64,000 nt of DNA from Nocardia nova SH22a. GTDB taxonomy: Bacteria > Actinomycetota > Actinomycetes > Mycobacteriales > Mycobacteriaceae. This document shows positions 55,575-64,000 of this stretch, in pieces (position 1 is the first letter of the stretch; every line of letters begins with the position of its first letter). Below the pieces are notes generated by a model. That model was not told the DNA's origin and ran no database searches. It was given only the letters and a program-made list of their open reading frames with translations. A program made the position numbers and the translations under genes. The stretch lies in contig NZ_CP006850.1 in the NCBI RefSeq assembly GCF_000523235.1, positions 5,270,001 to 5,334,000 of the forward strand. The letters run 5' to 3'.

Positions 55575-55787
55575 ATGGCAGGAATCGTCCGTGAGGAGCA
55601 CGTCGGGTGGCGGCGTGCCGCGACCGTGGCCGTGGTCGGCGGCACCCTGCTCATCTGCTGGGTCCTCGGCGATATGGCCGTGCGGCAGTCGCTGAGCTGG
55701 CTCCAGCCGGTGTATCTGATCGCCGGTGTCGCCGTCGTCGCGCTGGGACTGCGGATCCGGACGGTGGCGACCGGCCTTCGAAGCTGA
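55575..55787 (+). CDS. Small two-helix membrane protein, 70 residues
   Basis: ATG 55575 gives MAGIVREEHVGWRRA, then two helices, VAVVGGTLLICWVLGDMAV and WLQPVYLIAGVAVVALGL, and a short basic C-terminus. The frame is open upstream, but those codons are antisense to the dehydrogenase. The protein is of unknown function. It sits 35 nt after a DevR box and 34 nt before the USP gene, so it is probably a dormancy-induced membrane protein. Confidence 0.75.
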   Translation: MAGIVREEHVGWRRAATVAVVGGTLLICWVLGDMAVRQSLSWLQPVYLIAGVAVVALGLRIRTVATGLRS

Positions 55788-55821
55788 TATCGAAACCTTG
55801 TCCCGGCGAAAGGAATTCACC

Positions 55822-56760
55822 ATGTCCGCTCAGTTTGCCACCGATCGCCACCACCTGGCCTCGGCGCCGGTGGTGGTCGGCGTGGACGGCTCCGAGGCCG
55901 CGCGGACCGCGGCGCTGTGGGCCGCCGGGGTGGCGCTGGATCGCGGGCGGGAACTGCGGATCGTCTACGGGCTCGATCTGGCCGGCGCGCGGCGGGTGTT
56001 CAACTGTTACGACATCTCCGAACCCGCGGTACTGGAGCGCTTGCGCGCCCACGGTGCGGATCTCGTCGCGCGGGAGGCCCTGGCGGTGCGCGAGGCTGTG
56101 CCGGAACTGCGGGTGACCACGGAGGTCTCGTCCGAGCATCCGGCGCGAATGCTGTTGGACCACAGCGCCACCGGATATCTCGTGGTCCTGGGCGCCCGCG
56201 GCGCCGGCGGCCCGGCCGCCCACGTCGGCTCCATCCTGCTGTCGGTCACCGCGCACGCGGAGGGGCCGGTCGTGGTGGTGCGCACCGACCCCGGTGCACC
56301 GGACGCTCCCCGCACCAGCGGGCCGGTCGTGGTCGGCATCGACGGCGGCCCGGTCAGCGAGGCCGCGGTGGCGGCCGCCTTCGAGGAGGCCGCCGAACGC
56401 GACGCCGAACTGGTCGCCGTGCACGCCTGGAGCGATCTGACCTTCGGCGCCTTCGCCGGTGACCCCTACACCTGGTTCCCGACCGGGGACATCGAGGTGA
56501 ACGAGGAGGCCGTACTCGCCGAACGGCTCGCGGGCTGGCAGGAGAAATACCCGGACGTCGCGGTACGCCGCCACATCAGCATCGCCGACCCCGCACCGCA
56601 TCTGCAGCAGTGGAGCGATATCGCCCAGCTGATCGTGGTCGGCAGCCACGGCCGGGGCACCTTCCGCGGGCTGCTGCTGGGAAGTGTCTCCAATTCCCTT
56701 GTCCAGCACGCGCATTGCCCGGTGCTGGTGGTTCGCGAGCACAACCGGCCGCACCGGTGA
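55822..56760 (+). CDS. Double-domain universal stress protein
   Basis: 312 residues from ATG 55822, with AAAGGAA. Domain 1: APVVVGVDGSEAARTAALWAA and VVLGARGAGGPAAHVGSILLS. Domain 2: GPVVVGIDGGPVSEAAVAAAF, and ATP site VVGSHGRGTFRGLLLGSVSNSLVQHAHCPVLVV. It is closely similar to the USP at 40968-41891 (both have ERLAGWQEKYPDVAV), so the two look like paralogues from one duplication. It is convergent with the OtsB1-like gene 18 nt away. Confidence 0.93.
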   Translation: MSAQFATDRHHLASAPVVVGVDGSEAARTAALWAAGVALDRGRELRIVYGLDLAGARRVFNCYDISEPAVLERLRAHGADLVAREALAVREAVPELRVTTEVSSEHPARMLLDHSATGYLVVLGARGAGGPAAHVGSILLSVTAHAEGPVVVVRTDPGAPDAPRTSGPVVVGIDGGPVSEAAVAAAFEEAAERDAELVAVHAWSDLTFGAFAGDPYTWFPTGDIEVNEEAVLAERLAGWQEKYPDVAVRRHISIADPAPHLQQWSDIAQLIVVGSHGRGTFRGLLLGSVSNSLVQHAHCPVLVVREHNRPHR

Positions 56761-56778
56761 CCGCGAGGTCCTGAACCG

Positions 56779-59700
56779 TCAGGTCGTCGCGGGCGTTCCG
56801 GCTCGCGCGGGCAGGCGGGTCGTGTCCCCGGGGGCGAGCCGCACCGTCCGTCCCCGGCATTCGATCGTGATCGGGTCGGCGCCGTCGGCATCGGAGGTGA
56901 TGTCGACGAACTCGGCGTCGACGCGCACCGTGAGGCGGTGCCCGTGGTAGACGACGGCGACGATCAGCGGTCCCAGTTCCGACGGCCAGGCGGGCTCGAA
57001 GATGATGCGGTTCTCCCGGATCTCGAGGCCGGTGAAGCACCGCTGGGCCAGATCGACACTACCGGCCATGGCGCCCAGGTGGATTCCCTCGGCGGTGGTC
57101 CCGCCCTGGATGTCGGCGATATCGGATTCCAGGACCCGGCCGAAGAACTCCATCGCCCGATCACGATTCGCCCGCGCGAGCACCCAGGAGTCCACCACGG
57201 CGCTCAGCGACGATCCGTGCGAGGTGCGCGCGAGGTAGTAGTCGACCGTGCGCGGAATGGCGGGACCGCCGAAGTCGTAGCCCAGTCGCGCGAGCAGCTC
57301 GCCGAGTTCGTCGGCGGACAGCAGGTAGAACAGCATCAGCACATCGGCCTGTTTCGCGACCCGGTACCGGTTGACGTCGTCCCCCTCGGCCTCGAGCAGC
57401 CGATCGAGGCGGCCGATATCGCCGTAGCGGCGGCGGTAGTCGTCCCAATCCAGTTCGGCCAGGCGGTCGTATCCCGCGAACTGGCTGATGATCCCGTCGT
57501 GGAACGGAACGATCATGCGGTCGGCGACCTCGGCCCACTGCTCGGGCTCGGCGGCCGAAATCGCCAGGCGGTCCAGTAGTTCGGCCCGCACGCGCGGCGC
57601 GAGCAACGCCACCGCGTCCAGGGCGCGCCGGATCGTCCAGACCGCCATCACATTGGTGTAGGCGTTGTCGTCGATGCCGTCGTAGGGCGCCTGCGGATAT
57701 CCGGAGTGGAATTCGTCGGGCCCGATGACGCCCCGGATGTGGTAGCGGTCGTCGGCCGGTTCGTAGGACGCCCGGTCCGCCCAGAAGCGGGCTATCTCGA
57801 TGAGCAGTTCGGCGCCGTACTCGGCCAGGAAGACCCCGTCGCGGGTGGCCTGATAGTAGTGCCACACGTTGTAGGCGACCGCCAGCCCGGCGTGGTGGGC
57901 GCGGGCGCTCGGATCCGGATTCCAGCGCCCCGAGCGGGGATTGAGATGTAGCCGCTGGCTCTCCTCCCGCCCGTCGCTGCCGGACTGCCACGGGAACAGC
58001 GCCCCGCGGCAGCCGAGCGCGCGGGCCGCGGCCCGCGCGGCCGGAAGCCGCCGGAACCGATAGCGCAGCAGTTCCCGTGACAGTTCCGGCATCCGCAGAT
58101 TCACCACCGGCAGGACGAACAGTTCGTCCCAGAAGACGTGGCCGCGATAGGCCTCACCGTGCAGTCCGCGCGCGGGCACACCGGCGTCGAGGTCGGCGGT
58201 GTGGATCGACAGGGTCTGGGCCAGTTGCAGCACATGCAGCCGCAGGGCGCGCACCACGTCCACGCTCGCGTCCAGATCGATCCGGAACCGCCGCCACAGG
58301 TGATCCCAGACGGCGGCGTGCCCGGCGAGCAACGCGTCGAATCCGCCGGACTCGCCGAGCAGCCGCAGCGCGGCCTCGTCCGGTGCGGAGATCGCGCGAT
58401 CACGTCCGGTGTACACCGCGGCCACCTTGTCGATCACGATGTCGCGGCCCGGTTCGGCCCGCACCTCGAACAGGTGCCCCACCTGCCCGCTCCCGTTCTC
58501 CGTCGATGATCCCGCCACCTCCCCCGCACCGGCGGCGACCGTGGTGCGGGTCCCGACCGCGACGGTCACCTGTGACTGGCTGGTACGCATCACCACCAGG
58601 GCGGTGTGCGCGTCCGGGGTTCGCGCTCGCGGCTGCGTCAGGTGCTGCCCGGACAGCCGGGCGTACCGGTCGACGCCCGCGTTGCGCACCGAGCCGTCGA
58701 TCCGCGACCGGACGGTGACCGGGCCGTCCCAGTCATCGGGCGTGATGATCGTGCGCAGCGCGCACAGGTGCGGAGATCGCATCGAGGCGAAACGGCGCTG
58801 CACGACGGCGGTGACGCGACCGGCGGCGTCGCGGTATCGCCAGCGCCGCTCCAGAACCGCCCGCCGGAAGTCGAATTCCTGGGTGTAGTCGAGTAATTCG
58901 GCAGCGTCGATGTCGAACCACTCCCCGTCGCCGATGCGCCAGGTCAGCGGCAGCCAGTTCGGCAGATTCACCAGGCTCTCGTTCTCGAGGCTGTGCCCGT
59001 CGATCTCGTCGGTGAGCCGGTTGTAGATTCCGGCGACATAGGTGCCCGGGTAATGATGTTCGCCCGCACGCGATTCCGGCGCCGCGGCGCGCGTGACGAG
59101 ATAGCCGTTGCCCACCGCGCACAGCGCCTCCCGCAGGCGTTCGGCGACCGGATCGTAGCCCTCGTAGCCGAGTACCCAGGAACGTGCTGCCGCCCAGTCG
59201 CTTTCACCGGCGAGCAGATCGGCCAGCCGGACGAGGAATTCACCGGCGCGGGCGGGGCGGTCGAGAGCGAAGCGCGCCGCCGTCCGCCGATCGCCGCTGT
59301 CGTTGTGGCGCACCACGATCGGGATTCCGGTGACCTCGACCGCGTCGAAGGCGTCCTCGTCGGTCAGATCATCGCCCAGATACACCGGCACCGTGTGGTG
59401 GCCGACCATGTTCAGCACCCACTGCAGTGCCCGCCCCTTGTCCCAGTCCACATCCGGGCGCAGTTCGGTGACCTTGCGCCCGGCCGTGACCCGCAACCCC
59501 TGTTCGCGGGCGATGTCGTGCACGGTGCTCACCACCGTCGTGATCGCGTCGACGGCCACCCGGCGGTGATGGACGGCGACGGCGAAAGCCTTGGGCTCGA
59601 TCAGGATTCCGGGGATGCGGCCGAGCCGCCGGGCCAGTTCCGCGGCCGCCCGGACCAGTGCCGGCTCGGACTCCGGCCCGGCGTCGTGGGTGTGGCGGGT

Positions 59701-60801
59701 TCCGTCGGGAGCGAGGAGTTCGAAACCGTGACTACCGGCGTACCAGATCCCGTCGACCCCCACCCGCGTGCGCAGATCGTCCAGGCCACGGCCGCTGATC
59801 ACGGCGACCGGGCACTGCGCCGCGAGCCGGGCCAGCGTGCGCCGCACGCCCGCGATGGGAACCGCGGCGCCGGGATCGGGCACGATATCGGAGATCGTGC
59901 CGTCGAAATCCAGCAGTACCGCCACGTGCTCGTCCTCGATCGTGTCGGCGATCGACGGCCAGCACACCAGCGCGTCGGCGATCTCCGACAACCGGCGGAA
60001 ACCGCCGCGCACCCGGATGTTCGCGGCGTCGGCGACGACGATGTCGGCCCCGGCGCGCGACAACCGCTCCGGCCGTCCGGTGCGGTCGATACCGATCACC
60101 AGACCGAAACCACCGCTGCGCCCGGCGGTCACACCGGCTTCGGCGTCCTCGACCACCACCGTGCGTTCGGGCTCGGTGTCGAGTTCGGCCGCGGCGTGCA
60201 GCAGGGTCGCGGGATCGGGTTTGCCCGGCAGCCCGAGCCGCTCGGCCACCAGGCCGTCCACCCGCACACCGAACAACTCCCCCAGTCCCGCGGCCTCGAG
60301 CACCTGCCCCGCGTGGCGACTGGCCGAGAACACCGCCGTACGCACGCCCGCGGCGCGCAGCCGGTGCACGAGCGCGACCGTTCCGTCGAAGACGCGCACG
60401 CCCGACTCGGCGAGATGTGCGCGGAACATCTCGTCCTTCGCATTGCCCAGTCCACAGACCGTCGCCGTGCCCGGCGGATCCGAGCTGTCCCCGCGCGGCA
60501 GCGAAATGCCGCGTGCGGCAAGGAAATCGGCGACGCCGTCGTAGCGCGGCTTACCGTCGACACAGTCCTGGTAGTCGGCGGCGGTGAACGGTGTGAGGTT
60601 CTCCCCCGGCAGCGGATCGCGGGAGCCGAGGAACCGATCGAAGATCTCCGTCCAGGCGGCGGCGTGCACCGCCGCCGTATCGGTGACGACGCCGTCCATA
60701 TCGAAGATCACCGCGTCGTAGCGGCGCGTGTCGATCACCGGCCCGGCCGGTTCACCCGGGTGCACTTCCCCAGCCTGCGCCGCGAGCCCGGCGAGATCCA
60801 C
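56779..60801 (-). CDS. otsB1: OtsB1-like three-domain fusion: HAD phosphatase/mutase, trehalose-6-phosphatase, GH65
   Basis: 1340 residues from GTG 60801. Domain 1 (about 28-270) is a beta-phosphoglucomutase-like HAD: VIFDMDGVVTDT, AVFSASRHAGQVLEAAG, GKPDPATLL, VVEDAEAGVTAG. Domain 2 (about 290-545) is trehalose-6-phosphate phosphatase: VLLDFDGTISDIVPDPG, VISGRGLDDL, YAGSHGFELL, YLGDDLTDEDAF. Domain 3 (about 550-1330) is GH65: HVFWDELFVLPVV and the general-acid motif VIGPDEFH (Glu near residue 1029). This is the size and order of Rv2006 (OtsB1, 1327 residues), a DosR-regulon gene. It may interconvert trehalose(-6-P) and glucose phosphates; the actual activity of such fusions is not settled. 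It follows a USP gene by 37 nt. Confidence 0.95.
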   Translation of the reverse strand: MDLAGLAAQAGEVHPGEPAGPVIDTRRYDAVIFDMDGVVTDTAAVHAAAWTEIFDRFLGSRDPLPGENLTPFTAADYQDCVDGKPRYDGVADFLAARGISLPRGDSSDPPGTATVCGLGNAKDEMFRAHLAESGVRVFDGTVALVHRLRAAGVRTAVFSASRHAGQVLEAAGLGELFGVRVDGLVAERLGLPGKPDPATLLHAAAELDTEPERTVVVEDAEAGVTAGRSGGFGLVIGIDRTGRPERLSRAGADIVVADAANIRVRGGFRRLSEIADALVCWPSIADTIEDEHVAVLLDFDGTISDIVPDPGAAVPIAGVRRTLARLAAQCPVAVISGRGLDDLRTRVGVDGIWYAGSHGFELLAPDGTRHTHDAGPESEPALVRAAAELARRLGRIPGILIEPKAFAVAVHHRRVAVDAITTVVSTVHDIAREQGLRVTAGRKVTELRPDVDWDKGRALQWVLNMVGHHTVPVYLGDDLTDEDAFDAVEVTGIPIVVRHNDSGDRRTAARFALDRPARAGEFLVRLADLLAGESDWAAARSWVLGYEGYDPVAERLREALCAVGNGYLVTRAAAPESRAGEHHYPGTYVAGIYNRLTDEIDGHSLENESLVNLPNWLPLTWRIGDGEWFDIDAAELLDYTQEFDFRRAVLERRWRYRDAAGRVTAVVQRRFASMRSPHLCALRTIITPDDWDGPVTVRSRIDGSVRNAGVDRYARLSGQHLTQPRARTPDAHTALVVMRTSQSQVTVAVGTRTTVAAGAGEVAGSSTENGSGQVGHLFEVRAEPGRDIVIDKVAAVYTGRDRAISAPDEAALRLLGESGGFDALLAGHAAVWDHLWRRFRIDLDASVDVVRALRLHVLQLAQTLSIHTADLDAGVPARGLHGEAYRGHVFWDELFVLPVVNLRMPELSRELLRYRFRRLPAARAAARALGCRGALFPWQSGSDGREESQRLHLNPRSGRWNPDPSARAHHAGLAVAYNVWHYYQATRDGVFLAEYGAELLIEIARFWADRASYEPADDRYHIRGVIGPDEFHSGYPQAPYDGIDDNAYTNVMAVWTIRRALDAVALLAPRVRAELLDRLAISAAEPEQWAEVADRMIVPFHDGIISQFAGYDRLAELDWDDYRRRYGDIGRLDRLLEAEGDDVNRYRVAKQADVLMLFYLLSADELGELLARLGYDFGGPAIPRTVDYYLARTSHGSSLSAVVDSWVLARANRDRAMEFFGRVLESDIADIQGGTTAEGIHLGAMAGSVDLAQRCFTGLEIRENRIIFEPAWPSELGPLIVAVVYHGHRLTVRVDAEFVDITSDADGADPITIECRGRTVRLAPGDTTRLPARAGTPATT

Positions 60802-60838
60802 AGGTTCCGGCGCCGGAATCTGCCGGGTCGAGGCGGGT

Positions 60839-61729
60839 TCAGGACTGATGGCGATCCTCCGGCACGATCAGCGTGGGGCACAGCGACCGGTGCAGCAGTG
60901 TGGTGCGGGTGGATCGCCCCGCCATCGCGGTCAGGCCGTTCCAGCCGTGGCGTCCCACGACGATCAGCTGCGCGTCGTCGGATTGCTCCAGCAGTGCGTG
61001 CGCCGGATTGTCGAAGACCACCGTGGTGGTCAGACCGACCTCGGGGCGTCGCCGCGTCCACGGCGCCAGATGCTCTGTGAGAGCACGGGTTTCGTCCGTG
61101 CGGATCCGTCCCGGCTCACCGGTCCACGCGAACGCCCCGGCCATCTCGTCGCAGGCCCGCACGGCCATCACGGCGACTCCACGCAGCGACGCCTCGTCGA
61201 AGGCCAGGTCGATCGGCGCGTTCTCGTCGTTCACCCCCACCGCGACAGGACGCCCGTCCGCCTCCACCGGGACGATGCTGTCCCGGTGCACGATCGCGAC
61301 CGGGCAGTGCGCCCGGCGGGTGATCGCACTGCTGACCGACCCCAGCATCGCGCGCCGGACCGCGCCCCGGCCGTGGCTGCCCGCCACGATCATCGGCGCG
61401 TGCGCGGACCTGTCCACCAGGGCGGAGATGATCGGATCGGCGGTGAGTTCGGTGGTCACCGCGATATCGCCGAATACGTGGCGGGCCATGGCGGCGGCCT
61501 CGGCCAGGACCCGTTCCCCGTTCCAGTACAGCCACTCCCGGCCGCCCACGATCTCGAGCGCGCTCAGGCCGGTCCGTGGGGCGGAGGCCGACGACAGCAG
61601 GATCCGCAGGGCGCACCGCCGCAACACGCACTCCGCCGCCGCCCAGCGCACGGCCTGCAGGGCCGTGGCGGAACCGTCGACCGCCACGACGATCGTGCGT
61701 TCCGCCGGAACGTTCGCAGCGCTGGTCAT
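60839..61729 (-). CDS. Double-domain universal stress protein (second domain degenerate)
   Basis: 296 residues from ATG 61729, with AGGAGG 4 nt upstream. Domain 1 is complete: RTIVVAVDGSATALQAVRWAA and VAGSHGRGAVRRAMLGSVSSAITRRAHCPVAIV. In domain 2 the first strand reads RPVAVGVNDENAPIDLAF and the ATP loop VVGRHGWNGLTAMAGRSTRTTLL has lost several glycines. It heads a unit with the OtsB1-like gene. A DevR box lies 57 nt upstream and a strong hairpin lies in the leader. Confidence 0.92.
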   Translation of the reverse strand: MTSAANVPAERTIVVAVDGSATALQAVRWAAAECVLRRCALRILLSSASAPRTGLSALEIVGGREWLYWNGERVLAEAAAMARHVFGDIAVTTELTADPIISALVDRSAHAPMIVAGSHGRGAVRRAMLGSVSSAITRRAHCPVAIVHRDSIVPVEADGRPVAVGVNDENAPIDLAFDEASLRGVAVMAVRACDEMAGAFAWTGEPGRIRTDETRALTEHLAPWTRRRPEVGLTTTVVFDNPAHALLEQSDDAQLIVVGRHGWNGLTAMAGRSTRTTLLHRSLCPTLIVPEDRHQS

Positions 61730-61741
61730 ATCGCCTCCTGT

Positions 61742-61767
61742 CACCGGATGACTCCGATCATCCGGTG
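61742..61767 (-). promoter_or_regulatory. Stem-loop in the leader of the USP/OtsB1 transcript
   Basis: CACCGGATGA-CTCCGA-TCATCCGGTG is a perfect 10-bp stem with a 6-nt loop. It ends 5 nt before the AGGAGG ribosome site of the USP at 61729. It may stabilise the mRNA or modulate translation. Confidence 0.5.
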
Positions 61768-61785
61768 TCCGTCGCGACAGCCCTA

Positions 61786-61799
61786 GGGCCGAAAGTCGA
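61786..61799 (-). promoter_or_regulatory. devR box: DevR box upstream of USP and OtsB1-like genes
   Basis: GGGCCGAAAGTCGA, read on the minus strand, matches 9 of 11 fixed bases of GGGACTTnnGnCCC. It lies 56 nt before the USP ATG and 130 nt before the divergent gene at 61930. Confidence 0.6.
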
Positions 61800-61929
61800 T
61801 GGCGGTACGACAGATGTCGGCCGCGCCACGGTTTTCGGACGCCTTCGTCCCGCCGGTGCGGGCCCTTCGCCCCTCGTTTCCGCGCCCCGCCGTGGGCATT
61901 GTCGAGACGAGAACCGGAAAGAGGACCAG

Positions 61930-62859
61930 ATGACATATCGGGTGGACGTATGCGAGGTCCCGGCGCAGGCATTGTTGCGGCTGCCGCGCGCCATCAGCTC
62001 CGATCGGCCCGGTGCCGACATCGCCGCCGGAATGCAGGATCTGTCCGAGGCCGTGGGCCGGGCGGGCCTCACCGCGTGCGGCCCGCCCACCATCACCTAT
62101 CGCGAGGTCGGCGAGCCCGGCGCGGCCACGGTCGTCGAATTCGGCGTACCGGTCGAACCCGCGCCCGCGTTGAGTCTGCAATCGGGCGCCGAGGTGGTGG
62201 TACGTCCCGGAATCCTGGTGGCCAGGGCCTGCCATCGCGGCAGTTACCGGGGCCTGGGCGCCGCCTACCGCGCCCTGGCGGAGTGGGCGAGCCGCAACCG
62301 GTACCGCGCCGCCGGTCCGGCCACCGAGGTGTATCTGATCGGTCCCGACGAGGTCAGCGATCCGCGGCAGCTGATGACCGAGATCCGGCTGCCGGTTGCC
62401 CCGGTTCCCGTCCTGATCGCACGCGCCCGGACGAACTTCGACGCCGCACTGCGTCGTGTCCGGGAAATATTGCGATACCGCGGCTTCGACATTCTCGCGG
62501 AATTCGGGCCGCACACCCCGTCCCGATGCACCATCCTCGAGGTCTGCCTGCCGGACGCGCTCGCGCGCGCCTGCGACGCCGACGAGTGCGCGGCGGTGCT
62601 GATTCCGCATCGGGTCGTCGTGCGCGAACGGACCGGCCACATCGTCGTCGAAGCCGCCGATCCGGCGATCTGGGCACAGGCCCTCGGCAATCCCGAGCTG
62701 ATCGCGGTGGCCGTCGGCATCCGGCGGCATCTCGTCGCGGTCGTCGACGAATTCGACACCCCCACAACGGTATCGGACGGTGTCGCCGCCGGTCGCCCGA
62801 TACCCCGGACGCCGGAGGCGCACCACGCCTGTGAGCCGGGCGGCGCCGGTCCGGCGTGA
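61930..62859 (+). CDS. GyrI-like effector-binding domain fused to DUF302
   Basis: 309 residues from ATG 61930, with AGAGGA. The N-terminal half (about 1-155) is a GyrI-like/AraC effector-binding domain: MTYRVDVCEVPAQALLRLPRAI, GPPTITYREV, VEFGVPVEP, RGSYRGLGAAYRALAEWA, EVYLIGPDEVSDPRQLMTEIRLPV. The C-terminal half (about 165-290) fits DUF302: FDAALRRVREILRYRGFDILAEF, EVCLPDALARAC, LIPHRVVVRERTGHIVVEAADP. Neither half binds DNA. It is probably a small-molecule-binding stress protein; the fusion is unusual to me. It is divergent from the USP gene. Confidence 0.82.
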   Translation: MTYRVDVCEVPAQALLRLPRAISSDRPGADIAAGMQDLSEAVGRAGLTACGPPTITYREVGEPGAATVVEFGVPVEPAPALSLQSGAEVVVRPGILVARACHRGSYRGLGAAYRALAEWASRNRYRAAGPATEVYLIGPDEVSDPRQLMTEIRLPVAPVPVLIARARTNFDAALRRVREILRYRGFDILAEFGPHTPSRCTILEVCLPDALARACDADECAAVLIPHRVVVRERTGHIVVEAADPAIWAQALGNPELIAVAVGIRRHLVAVVDEFDTPTTVSDGVAAGRPIPRTPEAHHACEPGGAGPA

Positions 62860-63107
62860 CCACCGCGCTCCGGGCGGCCCACGCCCCGGTGTCGAGGACA
62901 GCGGCCTGCTGCGGCGGGCGGCGCAGTGGAGGACGATCGATGACAGGGCGCCGACCGTCACCATTCGACGGCGCGTCGGCGGACGCACGGGCCGGAAGCC
63001 CGGTTCGGTGCGAAGGTGTGGTTGTCTCATGAGGTGTCCGGGCGGTTACCCGACGTCCGGACCGTCGATTCGGCAGCAAGTTTGCCGCCCAGACCGGAGA
63101 AGGACCT

Positions 63108-63809
63108 GTGGACGAGCGATCCGGAGGGCGATTGCACGCAGCGGTGACAGCGATCGGACGTCCGCGTCATGCCGAGGATTGGGGCCGGACGGTCTGTGTG
63201 GCGTGCCGGGACGCCCTCGGCGGTGTCGACTCCGTCGCGCTCGTCCTGCACGGCACGGGCGCGCTGGTGGACCTGCTGGGCTGCAGCGACTCCTTCGCCG
63301 AGCAGATCGAGGACGCCCAGATCGTGGTGGGCGAGGGTCCCGGCCGCACCGCGTTCATGACCGGCACCACGGTGTGGGTGACATCGGAACCGGGGGCGTT
63401 CGAGCGGTGGCCGATGTTCGCCCGCGAAGCCGACCGGCTCGGGATCGGCGCGGTGGTCGCGCTCCCGCTGCGGGTCGGCGGCATCCGGTTCGGTTCCCTG
63501 GATCTGTACCGGCGGGGGCCGGGCGCGGTGCCGGTCCGGGCGGAAGCGGACGCGATACTGCTGGCCGAGCTGATCAGCTACACCCTGATCGAGGATTTCG
63601 CACTGCGCGAGCCGGACGCCGATCCGCTGGCGACCACTCATCGAGATGTCAACGTCGCGACGGGAATGATCGCAGCTCAACTGGGTATTTCTCTGGATGA
63701 GGCATTCCTGCGCCTGAGGGCGTTCGCCTTCTCGTCGGAGCGTCCCCTGCTCGATGTGGCGCGAGGCATCCTCGAACGCCGTGTGGACCTCGACGGAGCG
63801 GCCGAATGA
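63108..63809 (+). CDS. GAF-ANTAR antitermination regulator
   Basis: 233 residues from GTG 63108, with GAAGGA 5 nt upstream. A GAF domain (about 20-160) has SVALVLHGTGALVDLLGCSD, IVVGEGPGRTAFMTG, GIGAVVALPLRVGGIRFGSLDLYRR. The C-terminal ANTAR RNA-binding domain (about 175-225) has DVNVATGMIAAQLGISLDEAFLRLRAFAFSSERPLLDVARGIL. ANTAR proteins bind paired hexaloops in nascent RNA and prevent termination. The next gene is of the same kind. Confidence 0.92.
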   Translation: MDERSGGRLHAAVTAIGRPRHAEDWGRTVCVACRDALGGVDSVALVLHGTGALVDLLGCSDSFAEQIEDAQIVVGEGPGRTAFMTGTTVWVTSEPGAFERWPMFAREADRLGIGAVVALPLRVGGIRFGSLDLYRRGPGAVPVRAEADAILLAELISYTLIEDFALREPDADPLATTHRDVNVATGMIAAQLGISLDEAFLRLRAFAFSSERPLLDVARGILERRVDLDGAAE

Positions 63810-63871
63810 CCGTCGAACCATCGAATCCCGCGCGAAATCGTAAAATCGCAAACGTGTCGAAGGAGTGCGTT

Positions 63872-64000
63872 GTGCCGGACCCGCTGGTGCGTCCGCTGTC
63901 GAAGATCACCGCAGACCTCGTCCGCGACGCAGATCTCACCAATACTCTTCCGCTGATCGCCCAATTGGGCGCCCAGGAACTCGATGCCGCCGCGCCCGCG
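63872..64000 (+). CDS. Start of a second GAF(-ANTAR)-type protein, cut by the window end
   Basis: GTG 63872 follows GAAGGAG by 6 nt and gives VPDPLVRPLSKITADLVRDADLTNTLPLIAQLGAQELDA, the typical opening of GAF-ANTAR regulators. ATG 63806, which overlaps the previous stop (ATGA), is in frame but adds 22 codons with poor GC third positions. The rest lies outside. Confidence 0.6.
   Translation, partial: MPDPLVRPLSKITADLVRDADLTNTLPLIAQLGAQELDAAAPA

Overview
This window comes from a high-GC actinomycete of the mycolic-acid group, most probably Nocardia or a close relative. The evidence is uniformly GC-rich third codon positions, many GTG starts, and typical family markers: Lsr2, a secreted cutinase, an EccC-like FtsK/SpoIIIE ATPase, WS/DGAT wax-ester/triacylglycerol synthase, KstR-type steroid/acyl catabolism genes and a complete DevR/DevS (DosR/DosS) dormancy system. 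No rRNA, tRNA, CRISPR array or intact insertion sequence was seen.

Positions 1-8 kb hold the start of an ABC-transporter lipoprotein opposite an IclR regulator, a Clp-N-domain protein, and a small accessory block at 2.1-5.6 kb. That block has five short minus-strand genes facing a three-gene plus-strand unit (small beta-rich protein, DUF6879, XRE-DUF5753). A GH27 alpha-galactosidase and a ferric-reductase-like flavocytochrome with a 29-residue membrane microprotein follow. Positions 8.8-16.2 kb hold an orphan, soluble EccC-like triple ATPase, DUF2785, an Old Yellow Enzyme, a repeat-tailed membrane protein and a nitroreductase.

Positions 16.3-20.5 kb are a lipid/steroid-type degradation cluster: acyl-CoA-dehydrogenase-like flavoprotein, SnoaL-like protein, lipid-transfer thiolase, DUF35 OB-fold protein and TetR regulator. 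A KstR-like operator sits at the DUF35 start. Positions 20.6-28.6 kb carry a SulP permease, a methyltransferase, and an acetate/monocarboxylate uptake locus (SatP, SSS symporter, small subunit) whose genes overlap a LytS/LytTR two-component pair. Positions 28.8-35.6 kb carry an SGNH hydrolase, Lsr2, a LuxR-ATPase regulator, a PucR-type regulator and a cutinase. A probable 37-residue amphipathic peptide gene and a 51-nt hairpin lie between the hydrolase and Lsr2.

The centrepiece is 35.6-62.9 kb, a large dormancy (DevR) island. It contains PfkB, a CtpF-like cation ATPase, WS/DGAT, five double-domain universal stress proteins, NAD synthetase, PEP synthase, three Acg-type nitroreductases, DevR, a flavodoxin, heme-sensor kinase DevS, an Rv1733c-like membrane protein, a FabG3-like dehydrogenase, an OtsB1-like HAD/T6PP/GH65 fusion and a GyrI-like/DUF302 protein. 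Ten DevR-box-like sequences precede these genes. At several of them the box, a -10 element and the ATG keep nearly constant spacing, which predicts leaderless transcripts. The genes together describe a hypoxia/NO survival programme: redox sensing, storage-lipid synthesis, NAD and PEP supply, ion pumping, stress proteins and trehalose metabolism. The window ends in a tandem of GAF-ANTAR antitermination regulators.

All family names come from motif recognition by eye; no database search was run.
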